The notes beneath the pieces are model-generated. The model had not been told where the DNA came from, searched no databases, and was given only the letters and a program-made list of their open reading frames with translations. This document shows positions 6,500 to 13,678 of a stretch of DNA of 15,367 bases, piece after piece (position 1 is the stretch's first letter; every line of letters begins with the position of its first letter). The stretch is from NCBI GenBank assembly GCA_947488485.1, contig CANKZO010000043.1:1-15367 (forward strand). The letters are read 5' to 3'. This DNA comes from Opitutia bacterium (GTDB taxonomy: Bacteria; Verrucomicrobiota; Verrucomicrobiae; Opitutales; UBA953). Both the position numbers and the translations under genes were made by a program.

Positions 6500-9133
6500 T
6501 CAGCGTTTAGGGGGAAGAAAGAGGCGGCTGCGCGCAAGCCCGTGGATGAGGGCGCGTAGGCGATAGCCTTCGCCGCGGGTTTCTTCGACGATGCGCCGGA
6601 TCTCCGCGCGGTCGGCGTAGGAGACTTCCGCGCCGGTGGCGTAGCGGGTCAGGTGCGCGACGAAGGCGCGGGCGAGGCGGGCGTCGTCGGCGGCGAGGCG
6701 GGCGGCGAGCTCACCAGGTCCGTTGAAGGACCGTCCGTCGCGGAGTTCGCCGGAGGCGTCGACCTGCGGGCCAAGCTTATATTCGACGCGCCAAGGGACT
6801 TGCCCTTTCTCCGCGGGGATGTCGCCCTGGCCATTCGAGCGATAACGGGAGCGGAGGCCGCCGATCGGGTCGAACGCTTCGAGTGCGAAGCCGGGCGGAT
6901 CGATCTTGGCGTGGCAGGCCGCGCAGTTGGGGTCGGAGCGATGCTTGGCGAGCTGCTCGCGGACCGTGGTGGTGCCGCGGGTGTCCGGGTCGACCGCGGA
7001 AATGCCGGGCGGAGGAGGGGGCGCGGGATCGTCGAGGAGGCGGTCGGAGACCCAGACGCCGCGTTTGACGGGCGAGGTGGTCGTGCCATTGGCGGTGAGC
7101 TTATGGATGGCCGCCTGGCCGAGGAGTCCGCCGCGCAGGTGTCCCGGCGGGAGCGCGACTTTGCGTCTTTCGACGCCGGTGACGCCGCTGATGCCGTAAT
7201 GTTCGGCGAGACGTTGCGTGAGCATCGCGAAGTCCGGCTGCAGGAGCGACCGTGCCGGGAGGTCTTCTTTGAGCAACTCAGTGAACAAGGCCGCAGGTTC
7301 GCCGGCGACGCCTTCGCCGAGCAGGAAGCGGTATTCCGGATAGAGCAGCGGGTCAGGATTGGTCTCGTCGAGTCGGCTCAGATCGAGCCACTGACGCGTG
7401 AAGTCATTGACGAAGCGTTCGGCACGGGGGTCGGCCAGCAAGCGATCGATCTGGGCGCGGAGGATTTCCGGGCGGCGCAGGGAGCCGTTGCGGGCGGCGG
7501 CGAGCAGGGAGGCATCCGGCGGGCCGTTCCAGAGCCAGTAGGAAAGTCGCGAGGCCAAGGTGAACTCGGCGGGGGTCGGGGCGGCATCGCCGGCGAGGAA
7601 GAGGAATTCCGGCGAGGTCAGTGCGGCCACGTAGACGCGTCGCATGGCGTCTTCGAAACAGTCCTTCGCTGCCAGGCGTCGGCGGAGGAGTTCTAGGTAA
7701 GGCTCGATCTCCGCTGCGGTTACGTCGCGACGGAAGGCGCGCGGCAGGAAGTCCGTGAGCAGGCGACGGGCGTCCTCGGTCGGGTCGGCCGACTGCACCG
7801 TCTCGAGCTTCGGTTCACGTTCCGCCGGCGTGAGGTCGAGATACATGCTCGGCAGATAGCCGCCTTGGCTCCGGACCTTCTCGCGTCGCGGGGGCAGGGC
7901 TTCGCCTCCGGCCCATGGTTTGATCGGCAGCGCGCCGAAGAGCCGGCTGTGGCTGACGGGCGGCCAGACCGGGTGGAGCGGACCTTCGATCTCGAACCAG
8001 TCGAGCGCCACGCCCGGGCCGACATGCTTGGCGGCGCGGCCGGCGGCCTGGCCGATGCGTAGTCCGTTCCAAGGCACCGACACCGGGTCGAAGACGATGG
8101 TCTCCTGGGCATCGAGCCAGGCCGTGATCTCGCCGACCTTGGATTCCATCGACGGCGCGGTGAAGGCGGCGAGCAGGCGGCCGCCTTCCTGCTGCTTGCC
8201 CTCCTCGTGCGCACGGAGCACCGCGGCCTGCGGGGAATCGCAGGCATTCGGCCGGCCGTTGGCCCACTGGAAGCCCCAGACGGAAAGTCGTAGGCGATAC
8301 ATGCCGGCGTAGATCGGGGCGACGTTCATCGCGGCCTCATAGCCAGCGAGGTTGGGGTTGAGCAGGCCGACGGCGCTCTGGCTCTTGGCGACCGCCGGGC
8401 TCTTGACCAAGGCACCACGTTCCTTGAGGTCGGGACCTTCGAAGCCGACATGGCCTTGTTTGTCCTCATAGCCGCCGCGGACGGGCAGGGCAGGGTCAGG
8501 TTGTTTGTCTTTCAGCAGGACGAATTGACCGTGGGCGAGATTGCCGCCGAACTTGAATAGACCGGCCGGGTAGACGCGCTTCTGATAGATCCGCGGTGCG
8601 GTGCTTTGGGTGGCGATGGCGAGATCGAGCGCCTTCTCGACCGCTTCGGCGTAGGCGGCGAGATGTCCGGGGGAGAGGTCGAGTCCGCCGGCAATCTTGT
8701 CGTAGCCGGCCACCCGTCCGTCGGAGGGTAGCAGGCCTTGGATGTCGAGGCGCGGCAGGGCGAGGAGGTCTTGCAGGGTGTTCTCGAATTCCACCCGGGT
8801 CAGACGGCGGAGCTGGATGCGGGTCGGGCGGGCTTCGGTGGAGAGCTTCGTCAGCGTGGCGTCGAGTTCCTTCAGGAAGATAGAGGCCTCGTCGGCCGTG
8901 GGCCGCTCCTTGCGTTTGGCAGGCGGCATCTCGCCGGCGGCCACCGCGTCATGGAGCTGCGTCCACTTCGCCGGGTTCGACTTCTCTGCACCCAGCGTGG
9001 TCAGGTCCAGTCCGCCTTTCTTCGTCTCCTGGTCGTGGCATTCGAAGCAATGCTTCTCCAGAAACGCCCGTGGCTCCTCCGCCGTCGTTGCGACGGAGAG
9101 CATCAGCAGGGCAGCGAGGCGGACGATGGGCAT
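6500..9133 (-). CDS. DUF1592/DUF1588/DUF1585 cytochrome c-like protein
   Basis: An 877-residue exported multidomain protein of the planctomycete cytochrome type. A signal peptide (residues 1-18) leads into a cytochrome c-like domain with CFECH at 29-33 and a likely distal methionine in GEMPP (M69). A DUF1587-like segment (RRLTRVEFENTLQDLL, 109-124) follows. Residues about 180-450 are a long middle region of mostly beta character, ending near LDWFEIEGPLHPVWPP. DUF1595-like (about 455-515), DUF1592-like (about 520-645) and DUF1588-like (about 660-765) segments come next. The last carries a second heme-type motif CAACH (737-741) before IDPPGFALEAFDPIG. DUF1585 closes the protein (about 800-872). 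It is probably periplasmic or envelope-associated and carries electrons; its substrate is unknown. It starts one base after the SGNH hydrolase stop and is paired with DUF1552 downstream. Domain borders are by eye. Confidence 0.93.
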   Translation of the reverse strand: MPIVRLAALLMLSVATTAEEPRAFLEKHCFECHDQETKKGGLDLTTLGAEKSNPAKWTQLHDAVAAGEMPPAKRKERPTADEASIFLKELDATLTKLSTEARPTRIQLRRLTRVEFENTLQDLLALPRLDIQGLLPSDGRVAGYDKIAGGLDLSPGHLAAYAEAVEKALDLAIATQSTAPRIYQKRVYPAGLFKFGGNLAHGQFVLLKDKQPDPALPVRGGYEDKQGHVGFEGPDLKERGALVKSPAVAKSQSAVGLLNPNLAGYEAAMNVAPIYAGMYRLRLSVWGFQWANGRPNACDSPQAAVLRAHEEGKQQEGGRLLAAFTAPSMESKVGEITAWLDAQETIVFDPVSVPWNGLRIGQAAGRAAKHVGPGVALDWFEIEGPLHPVWPPVSHSRLFGALPIKPWAGGEALPPRREKVRSQGGYLPSMYLDLTPAEREPKLETVQSADPTEDARRLLTDFLPRAFRRDVTAAEIEPYLELLRRRLAAKDCFEDAMRRVYVAALTSPEFLFLAGDAAPTPAEFTLASRLSYWLWNGPPDASLLAAARNGSLRRPEILRAQIDRLLADPRAERFVNDFTRQWLDLSRLDETNPDPLLYPEYRFLLGEGVAGEPAALFTELLKEDLPARSLLQPDFAMLTQRLAEHYGISGVTGVERRKVALPPGHLRGGLLGQAAIHKLTANGTTTSPVKRGVWVSDRLLDDPAPPPPPGISAVDPDTRGTTTVREQLAKHRSDPNCAACHAKIDPPGFALEAFDPIGGLRSRYRSNGQGDIPAEKGQVPWRVEYKLGPQVDASGELRDGRSFNGPGELAARLAADDARLARAFVAHLTRYATGAEVSYADRAEIRRIVEETRGEGYRLRALIHGLARSRLFLPPKR

Positions 9134-9134
9134 C

Positions 9135-9977
9135 TCAGCGCTTGGACGTAGCTTCCAGCAGGGGCTTCAGGCGGGCCGCGTAGGCCGCATAGCCCTCGGG
9201 GGAGAGGTGGATGTTGTCGGGCGTGTAGAGCGCTTTCTTGATCGTCCCGTCCGCGTTGAGGAAGTCCGCTGTCAGGTCGAGCACGCGGATCTTAGGGTCG
9301 GCGCCGAGGTTCAGTTTCTCGATCTCGGCGTTGGTCAGCAGGATGTCTTCGTAGAAGCGGCTCTTAGGCGCGTGGCAGGGCAGGATCTTCGCGACGATGA
9401 GTTCGGCGTCCGGGAATTTCTCACGCAGATTGCGGGCGCACGCTTCGACGCCCTTCGCCGCGGCGGCGACGCCGGTCTCGGGCGTGAAGAACATGTTATT
9501 GTTGCCGATCATCAGCACGATGGTCTTTGGCTGGAGTCCATCAACGCCGCCATGGTCGAGGCGCCAGAGCACGTTCTGGGTCTTGTCGCCGCCGATCCCG
9601 ATGTTCACCGCCTTGCGGTCGGGGAACTGCTTCGCCCAGGAAGCGCCCCACTGGATCGTGATGCTGTCGCCGACCAGCAGCACATCGACCGGGCCTGGAT
9701 TGGCTTGGACGGTCTTCACGAGGCCCTCATGGATCTTCAGCCAAGAGTCCCCGCCGAAGAACCCAGCAGTCGGGACGACCGGCCAGAGCTGGGGGAGGTG
9801 TTGGTTGCTTTCACGGCCGGGGCGGCGGTCGAACTCGGCTTTTCCGGTGACGTAGGCGCGCTCTTCGGCGGTCAACGGCCAACCGCTTGGCTGGGGGTCC
9901 GCCGGCTTACGCGCGTATTCGAGGGCGGGCAGGGTTGTGCTGAGCAGCAGGGCGGCGAGGATGGGGTATGGGGTCAT
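9135..9977 (-). CDS. Secreted SGNH/GDSL hydrolase (PAF-acetylhydrolase-like)
   Basis: A 280-residue serine esterase with a signal peptide (residues 1-19). The SGNH blocks are all visible: block I GDSIT with nucleophile S105, block II glycine in NIGIGGDKT (125-133), block III GNNN (158-161) with N160, and block V DNIH with D254 and H257. The fold and the GIGGDKTQNVLWRL stretch resemble platelet-activating-factor acetylhydrolase IB-type enzymes. Residues 20-95 form an extension before the catalytic core that is also seen in planctomycete homologues. A role in removing acetyl or other acyl groups from a polysaccharide would suit the sulfatases around it, but the acyl substrate is inference. The gene lies 5 nt after the small membrane protein and 1 nt before the DUF1592 gene, firmly inside the operon. 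Confidence 0.93.
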   Translation of the reverse strand: MTPYPILAALLLSTTLPALEYARKPADPQPSGWPLTAEERAYVTGKAEFDRRPGRESNQHLPQLWPVVPTAGFFGGDSWLKIHEGLVKTVQANPGPVDVLLVGDSITIQWGASWAKQFPDRKAVNIGIGGDKTQNVLWRLDHGGVDGLQPKTIVLMIGNNNMFFTPETGVAAAAKGVEACARNLREKFPDAELIVAKILPCHAPKSRFYEDILLTNAEIEKLNLGADPKIRVLDLTADFLNADGTIKKALYTPDNIHLSPEGYAAYAARLKPLLEATSKR

Positions 9978-9982
9978 GGGCT

Positions 9983-10270
9983 TCAGGTCAGATGTTGAAT
10001 GAAAAGTAAGGTTATGCCTCCGATCATCAGGCAGGCGGCGATGTTCAGACGTGGCCGGCGATATTGCCCCCGCTGTCGCTGTAACTCACTGATGAAGAGG
10101 CATTGTCCTAAAGAGAAGGGCAGTGATCCAAGCAGGGTAGGTTCCTGTTCGAGCAGCCAGATCTGAGAAATATTCGCGGTGATCGCAAAAGAAAGGGCGA
10201 GCAGCGAGTAGTGCCAGATGGTCCGCTTGAGGAACGGAGCGATCGGATTTTCTGCGATCGGAAGGTTCAT
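9983..10270 (-). CDS. Small multi-span membrane protein of unknown function
   Basis: A 95-residue protein that I do not recognise. Hydrophobic stretches at about 21-40, 46-62 (weaker) and 76-93 suggest two or three membrane spans, with a strongly basic loop RQRGQYRRPR at 65-74 that should face the cytoplasm. There is no signal peptide or catalytic motif. It is likely to be a real gene because its ATG overlaps the stop of the upstream sulfatase by 4 nt (ATGA), its stop is 5 nt before the SGNH hydrolase start, and without it a hole of nearly 300 nt would remain in a tightly packed operon. The position suggests a partner of the membrane domain of the fused sulfatase, but this is inference. The upstream GAAGAA is the only purine-rich run near a start in the window. 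Confidence 0.72.
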   Translation of the reverse strand: MNLPIAENPIAPFLKRTIWHYSLLALSFAITANISQIWLLEQEPTLLGSLPFSLGQCLFISELQRQRGQYRRPRLNIAACLMIGGITLLFIQHLT

Positions 10271-12111
10271 TTCTTCAAGGGAGGGGGTGGGCCCATTTCT
10301 GCAACGAGGAGGCCGCGGAGGCGTTTGACCGTGGCAGCGTGCTCGGGGAGGGCGGCGAGGCTGTGGTATTCGAGAGGATCGCTAGCGTGGTCGTACAGTT
10401 CCACCGATCCGTCGGTCCGTTCGGTCAGGCGATAGCGCAAAGTGCGGACGGTGCGGCCGTTGGCGCCGCGGCAGAAGGCGGCGGTCTTACCCGGGGTCTT
10501 CGCGTCACGTACCAAGGGCAGGAAGCTTCTGCCGTCGAGGCCAGGGGAGGCGGGGAGTCCGGTGAAGTCGGTGAACGAGGGGAAGAGGTCGATGAGTTCG
10601 ACGATGCCCTGCGCGCGGGCCGGGGTGCCGCCGGGCATCTTCACGATCAGCGGTACGCGGGTGACCTGTTCGTCGAGGCTATGCTTGCACCACTGTCCGC
10701 GCCAGCCGAGGTGGTAGCCATGGTCGCTCGTGAAGACGATCAAGGTGTTGTCGAGATGGCCGTCGGCCTTCAGCCGGGTCAGGAGGTCGCCGATGATGCC
10801 GTCGAGCGTCGTGACCGCTGCGTAGTAAGCATGCATGCCTTCACGCTGGCGGGCTTCGCTGAGCTCCATGCCCGGATCATGAAGCAGGGACCCCTTGGGC
10901 AGCGGGGTCGCATCGGCCGGCGTCGGTTCGAGGACGAACTTCCGGGGGTCATGCGCCTCGCGGGCGGCGCGGGTGGCCTCCCAGGGCACGTGCGGGGCGT
11001 GGAAGCCGATGCAGGCGAGGAAGGGCTTCTTCGGGTCGCGTTCTTCTTTGAAGAATTTCAACAGTCTTTCTGCGCGGGCCGCGTCGGCGATGGCGTCGAC
11101 GGATTCGTTTGTGCCATAGAAACCAATGCGTGCCCGCTTTTGGCCAAGATCCTCGTCGAAGGTCTTGAGCTGGGCGGGCTTCGTCTTAGGCGGCATGTCC
11201 TCGCGCTTCACCCGGACGTCCCAGGCCTTGGGGTCGACGAAGCTGTCCTTGGGGTCGTCGTGGTCGAGTTTGCCGATGGCGCAGGTCTGGTAGCCATGCT
11301 CGCGGAACCAGCGGCCCATCGTCATCGTGGCCGGATTCTTGATGAAATGGTTCGGGTTGGCGTGCCGGTTGTTCAAGCCGAGCATGAAGCAGGTACGGCT
11401 GGGGGTGCAGACGACGCCTTGCGCGTAGGCGCGATCGAAGACGACGCCTTCCTGGGCGAGCCGGTCGAGGTTCGGCGTGATCGCCGCCTTGTCGCCATAG
11501 CAGCCAAGTCGCGTGGCCAGATCGTCCGCGACGATGAAGAGGATGTTGGGTCGGTTGGCCGCCGGTTCGGCCGCCTGGGCCGAGGGAGCGAACAAACAGG
11601 CTATGACTATGAGGCTGGCGGCGGCGGGCCCGCTGCCTGAAGAGGTGGGGTCGGATGGGGACCACTTCTGACGGAGCCAGCCGAAACTAAACCCGGTCGC
11701 CAGCATGCCCATGACATGCGGCAAGGTGCCAAGGAAGGCTTCAAGCGTGACCGCGGGGTTGGTAGCGAGCTCCTCCGTCGCGCGCCAGCCCGATGCGGTG
11801 ATGATCGCGACGACGAACGGCAGCGAAGCCAGCACGCCGATCAAGGCGCCGCGGCGAGGGGTCATGGAGCCCAGACCTTTGGTCCGGAAGAGTTCGCAGG
11901 GGAGCGCAAGGAATAGCCAGCAGAGCGAGAGATAACAGGCGGTGACGAAGCCGATGACGAGCAGGACGTCGAGGTCTCGCATGTCGTGACTGAACGAACG
12001 CCGATAGGTGATCCACCAAGGAATCACGCCGACCCAGAAGGCCAGGTTGCAGCAGAGCCAACTGACGATGAGAGCCTTGAGGGAAGGGATAAGACGGTCG
12101 GCGAGCGTCAT
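10267..12111 (-). CDS. Sulfatase fused to an N-terminal multi-span membrane domain
   Basis: A 614-residue protein in two parts. Residues 1-150 hold four likely membrane spans (about 11-35, 47-70, 88-106, 126-145). A short linker and a fifth hydrophobic stretch (163-178, ending APSAQA, like a relic signal peptide) precede a sulfatase that begins at RPNILFIVADDLATRLG. Positive loops after spans 2 and 4 predict a cytoplasmic N-terminus and a periplasmic sulfatase. Catalytic elements are D195/D196, CTPSR at 235-239, GKLDH with K281 and H284, HAPHVP with H374, SDHG with D463/H464, and K476 in WCKHSLDEQVTRVPL. These resemble iduronate-2-sulfatase-type enzymes. The usual TG after the CxPxR motif is replaced by LG. 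No ATG or GTG lies close before the fifth span, so a separate sulfatase start is unlikely. It follows the putative anti-sigma gene by 7 nt. Confidence 0.9.
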   Translation of the reverse strand: MTLADRLIPSLKALIVSWLCCNLAFWVGVIPWWITYRRSFSHDMRDLDVLLVIGFVTACYLSLCWLFLALPCELFRTKGLGSMTPRRGALIGVLASLPFVVAIITASGWRATEELATNPAVTLEAFLGTLPHVMGMLATGFSFGWLRQKWSPSDPTSSGSGPAAASLIVIACLFAPSAQAAEPAANRPNILFIVADDLATRLGCYGDKAAITPNLDRLAQEGVVFDRAYAQGVVCTPSRTCFMLGLNNRHANPNHFIKNPATMTMGRWFREHGYQTCAIGKLDHDDPKDSFVDPKAWDVRVKREDMPPKTKPAQLKTFDEDLGQKRARIGFYGTNESVDAIADAARAERLLKFFKEERDPKKPFLACIGFHAPHVPWEATRAAREAHDPRKFVLEPTPADATPLPKGSLLHDPGMELSEARQREGMHAYYAAVTTLDGIIGDLLTRLKADGHLDNTLIVFTSDHGYHLGWRGQWCKHSLDEQVTRVPLIVKMPGGTPARAQGIVELIDLFPSFTDFTGLPASPGLDGRSFLPLVRDAKTPGKTAAFCRGANGRTVRTLRYRLTERTDGSVELYDHASDPLEYHSLAALPEHAATVKRLRGLLVAEMGPPPPLKK

Positions 12112-12118
12112 GATGGGT

Positions 12119-13066
12119 TCAGCGAGAGGCCAATTCGGCTTTGCCGGGGCGGGTGCGGAGGGTCAGGCGGACGTCGTCGGCGAATTGACGACCCAGCTGA
12201 GGCGAGGCGCTGCCGGGCGCACCGGCGCTACCGACGCCGATCTGTACGACCAGGAATCCGGCGGTCGGCGGGACGACGCAACGGGTGGTCAGCGGGCGCC
12301 AGACTCCGTCGGCGCCTCCGCGGCTGACGTGGAATTGGGCGCCGCTGCCGAGGGTCTGGTCCGCGACCGGCGGCCAATGGCCGATGATGTCCGCAGGCGA
12401 GCCTTCGAAGACATAGACTTTGGAGATGAAGCGGATGGTTTCGGAGCCGGCCGGCCGGTCGTCGCGGAGGCTGACGGAGAGTTCGACGAAGGCTTCGCCG
12501 GAAGTCAGCAGCTGGTCGCGTGCGGAGCGGAGGTCGACGATCTGGAAGACATCGCACGACTGCCGAGGGCTGTTCGGAATCGTCTGTTCGCCGGCGGCTT
12601 CCAAGAAGCGTAGCGCCGTGGCATGGTCGCCTGCGCGGACGACTTCGCTCGGGTCGCCGCCCCAAGTGAAGGCACTGGCCGGGAATCCGGCGGCGACCTT
12701 TCCGGCGACGCCGTCGAAGCCGCCGTCCTGGATGTCCAAGGAGCGGCTCACGGTACGATCCGAGCGCGAGGCAAGGGCCCAACCGAACGAAGCGACCGTC
12801 AGGGCGACGCCGAGCAGCATGGCGACGAACCCGAGGGTGCGGCTGCGCTGCGGAAAATCCAAGGTCTTGGCCGGGGCGGTGGCTTGGTCGAGATTGAGGC
12901 CGTCGAGCGCCGCATGGAGATGACCGTGAAAGGCGGCGGCCTCGCGGAAGCGGGCGCGGGCCTCGGGGTCGGCGCGGAGGTGGGCGCTGAGTTCGGTTGC
13001 TTCCGCGGGAGTCAGGCGGGACTCCGACCAGGCGTCGAAGAGGGCGTCAAGGCGTTCAGGCTTCAT
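12119..13066 (-). CDS. Putative membrane-anchored anti-sigma factor
   Basis: A 315-residue single-span protein. The N-terminal 60 residues are helical and charged (ERLDALFDAWSE, then TPAEATELSAHLRADPEAR), like the cytoplasmic sigma-binding region of FecR-type and planctomycete anti-sigma factors. The HxxxCxxC zinc motif of ZAS-type factors is absent. One membrane span lies at about 77-99 (TLGFVAMLLGVALTVASFGW). The rest should be periplasmic and looks beta-rich, including FVELSVSLRDD and VVPPTAGFLVVQIGVG; I do not recognise this domain, and a clear FecR or LamG signature is not obvious. Its ATG overlaps the sigma factor stop by 4 nt, the usual arrangement for a sigma/anti-sigma pair. Most likely it holds the sigma factor at the membrane until a periplasmic signal arrives. 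The function is assigned mainly from context and topology. Confidence 0.75.
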   Translation of the reverse strand: MKPERLDALFDAWSESRLTPAEATELSAHLRADPEARARFREAAAFHGHLHAALDGLNLDQATAPAKTLDFPQRSRTLGFVAMLLGVALTVASFGWALASRSDRTVSRSLDIQDGGFDGVAGKVAAGFPASAFTWGGDPSEVVRAGDHATALRFLEAAGEQTIPNSPRQSCDVFQIVDLRSARDQLLTSGEAFVELSVSLRDDRPAGSETIRFISKVYVFEGSPADIIGHWPPVADQTLGSGAQFHVSRGGADGVWRPLTTRCVVPPTAGFLVVQIGVGSAGAPGSASPQLGRQFADDVRLTLRTRPGKAELASR

Positions 13067-13602
13067 GAAAGTTCGGAAGTGCCGAGCGAGCGATCGACGC
13101 AGGCGCGGAGGGTCTGGCGGGCGCGGGTGAGCGCGACGCGCACGGAGTTGGGCGTCCAGCCGACGGCGGCGGCGATGGCTTCCGGCATCTGGCCGAGGTG
13201 GTAGCGGCGACGGATGAGGTCGCCTGCCATCGGGGCGAGTTTGCCCAGGCAGCCCTTGAGGGCCTCCGTGCGCGGGCCGAGGATTTCCGGGGTCGGGCCG
13301 TCTTCGCCGTAGAGCATCTCCATTACGTCGTCGTCGAGGCGCGCCGCCGCACGGGCGCGGGTGCGCTGGAACTGGAGCGCTTGGTAGCGGGCGACGACGC
13401 AGGCCCAGACGGGGAAGTTCGTGCCGAGCTGGTAGGTGTCCGCCTTACGCGACACGGTGAGGAAAGTCTCCTGCACGATGTCTTGGGCGTCACCGAGGTT
13501 CGGCTCGATCGTCAGGACGTAATAAAGCACCACCTGCTGGTGCTGGACGAAGAGTCGCTGCACCTGCAGGGTGTGATCGGAGGGGGTGGGGGAGTCTCCC
13601 AT
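13063..13602 (-). CDS. ECF RNA polymerase sigma factor
   Basis: A 179-residue sigma-70 family factor of the extracytoplasmic-function type. The frame is open up to 13893, but the ATG at 13600-13602 is chosen because recognisable sigma sequence begins soon after it and the extra 97 codons overlap the esterase and are low-complexity shadow sequence. Region 2 spans about 16-82 (LFVQHQQVV, DAQDIVQETFLTV, FPVWACVVARYQAL), and region 4 spans about 113-170, with a helix-turn-helix around PEAIAAAVGWTPNSVRVALTRAR. Few residues lie between them, as usual for ECF factors. It resembles the Rhodopirellula/Verrucomicrobium sigma family. It overlaps the putative anti-sigma gene by 4 nt and heads the operon, so it probably controls this locus in response to an envelope signal. 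Its leader holds a strong hairpin. Confidence 0.92.
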   Translation of the reverse strand: MGDSPTPSDHTLQVQRLFVQHQQVVLYYVLTIEPNLGDAQDIVQETFLTVSRKADTYQLGTNFPVWACVVARYQALQFQRTRARAAARLDDDVMEMLYGEDGPTPEILGPRTEALKGCLGKLAPMAGDLIRRRYHLGQMPEAIAAAVGWTPNSVRVALTRARQTLRACVDRSLGTSELS

Positions 13603-13608
13603 ACGTAA

Positions 13609-13632
13609 GAGACCGCCAGGGGTGGCGGTCTC
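13609..13632 (-). promoter_or_regulatory. Strong hairpin in the sigma factor leader
   Basis: GAGACCGCC (13609-13617) and GGCGGTCTC (13624-13632) form a perfect 9-bp GC-rich stem with a 6-nt loop. It lies between the esterase stop and the sigma factor, and ends only 6 nt before the sigma ATG. The minus-strand sequence that follows is TTACGT, with no U run, so it is a poor intrinsic terminator; it could still act as an attenuator or a block to ribosome entry. The GTCTC of the second arm could instead pair with GAGAC in codons 2-3 of the sigma gene (13594-13598). Confidence 0.6.
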
Positions 13633-13678
13633 ATTAGCATCACAGATGCCCTCGGTTGGGCAATCCCGAGACGTCGCC

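Noticed and set aside
9693..9920. The long N-terminal extension of the SGNH hydrolase as a novel domain.
   Set aside because: The stretch containing RRPGRE and LPQLWPVVP resembles what I know from planctomycete homologues, so it is probably a normal family feature.
13609..13632. Reading the sigma leader hairpin as an intrinsic terminator of the esterase.
   Set aside because: The stem is strong enough, but the sequence after it (TTACGT then ATG) has no U run. I list it as a regulatory hairpin instead.
13633..13663. A possible promoter for the sigma gene: TTGCCC (13658-13663) and GCTAAT (13633-13638) on the minus strand.
   Set aside because: The spacing is 19 nt and both boxes are imperfect. 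A start from it would also fall inside the hairpin. It remains possible but too weak to list.
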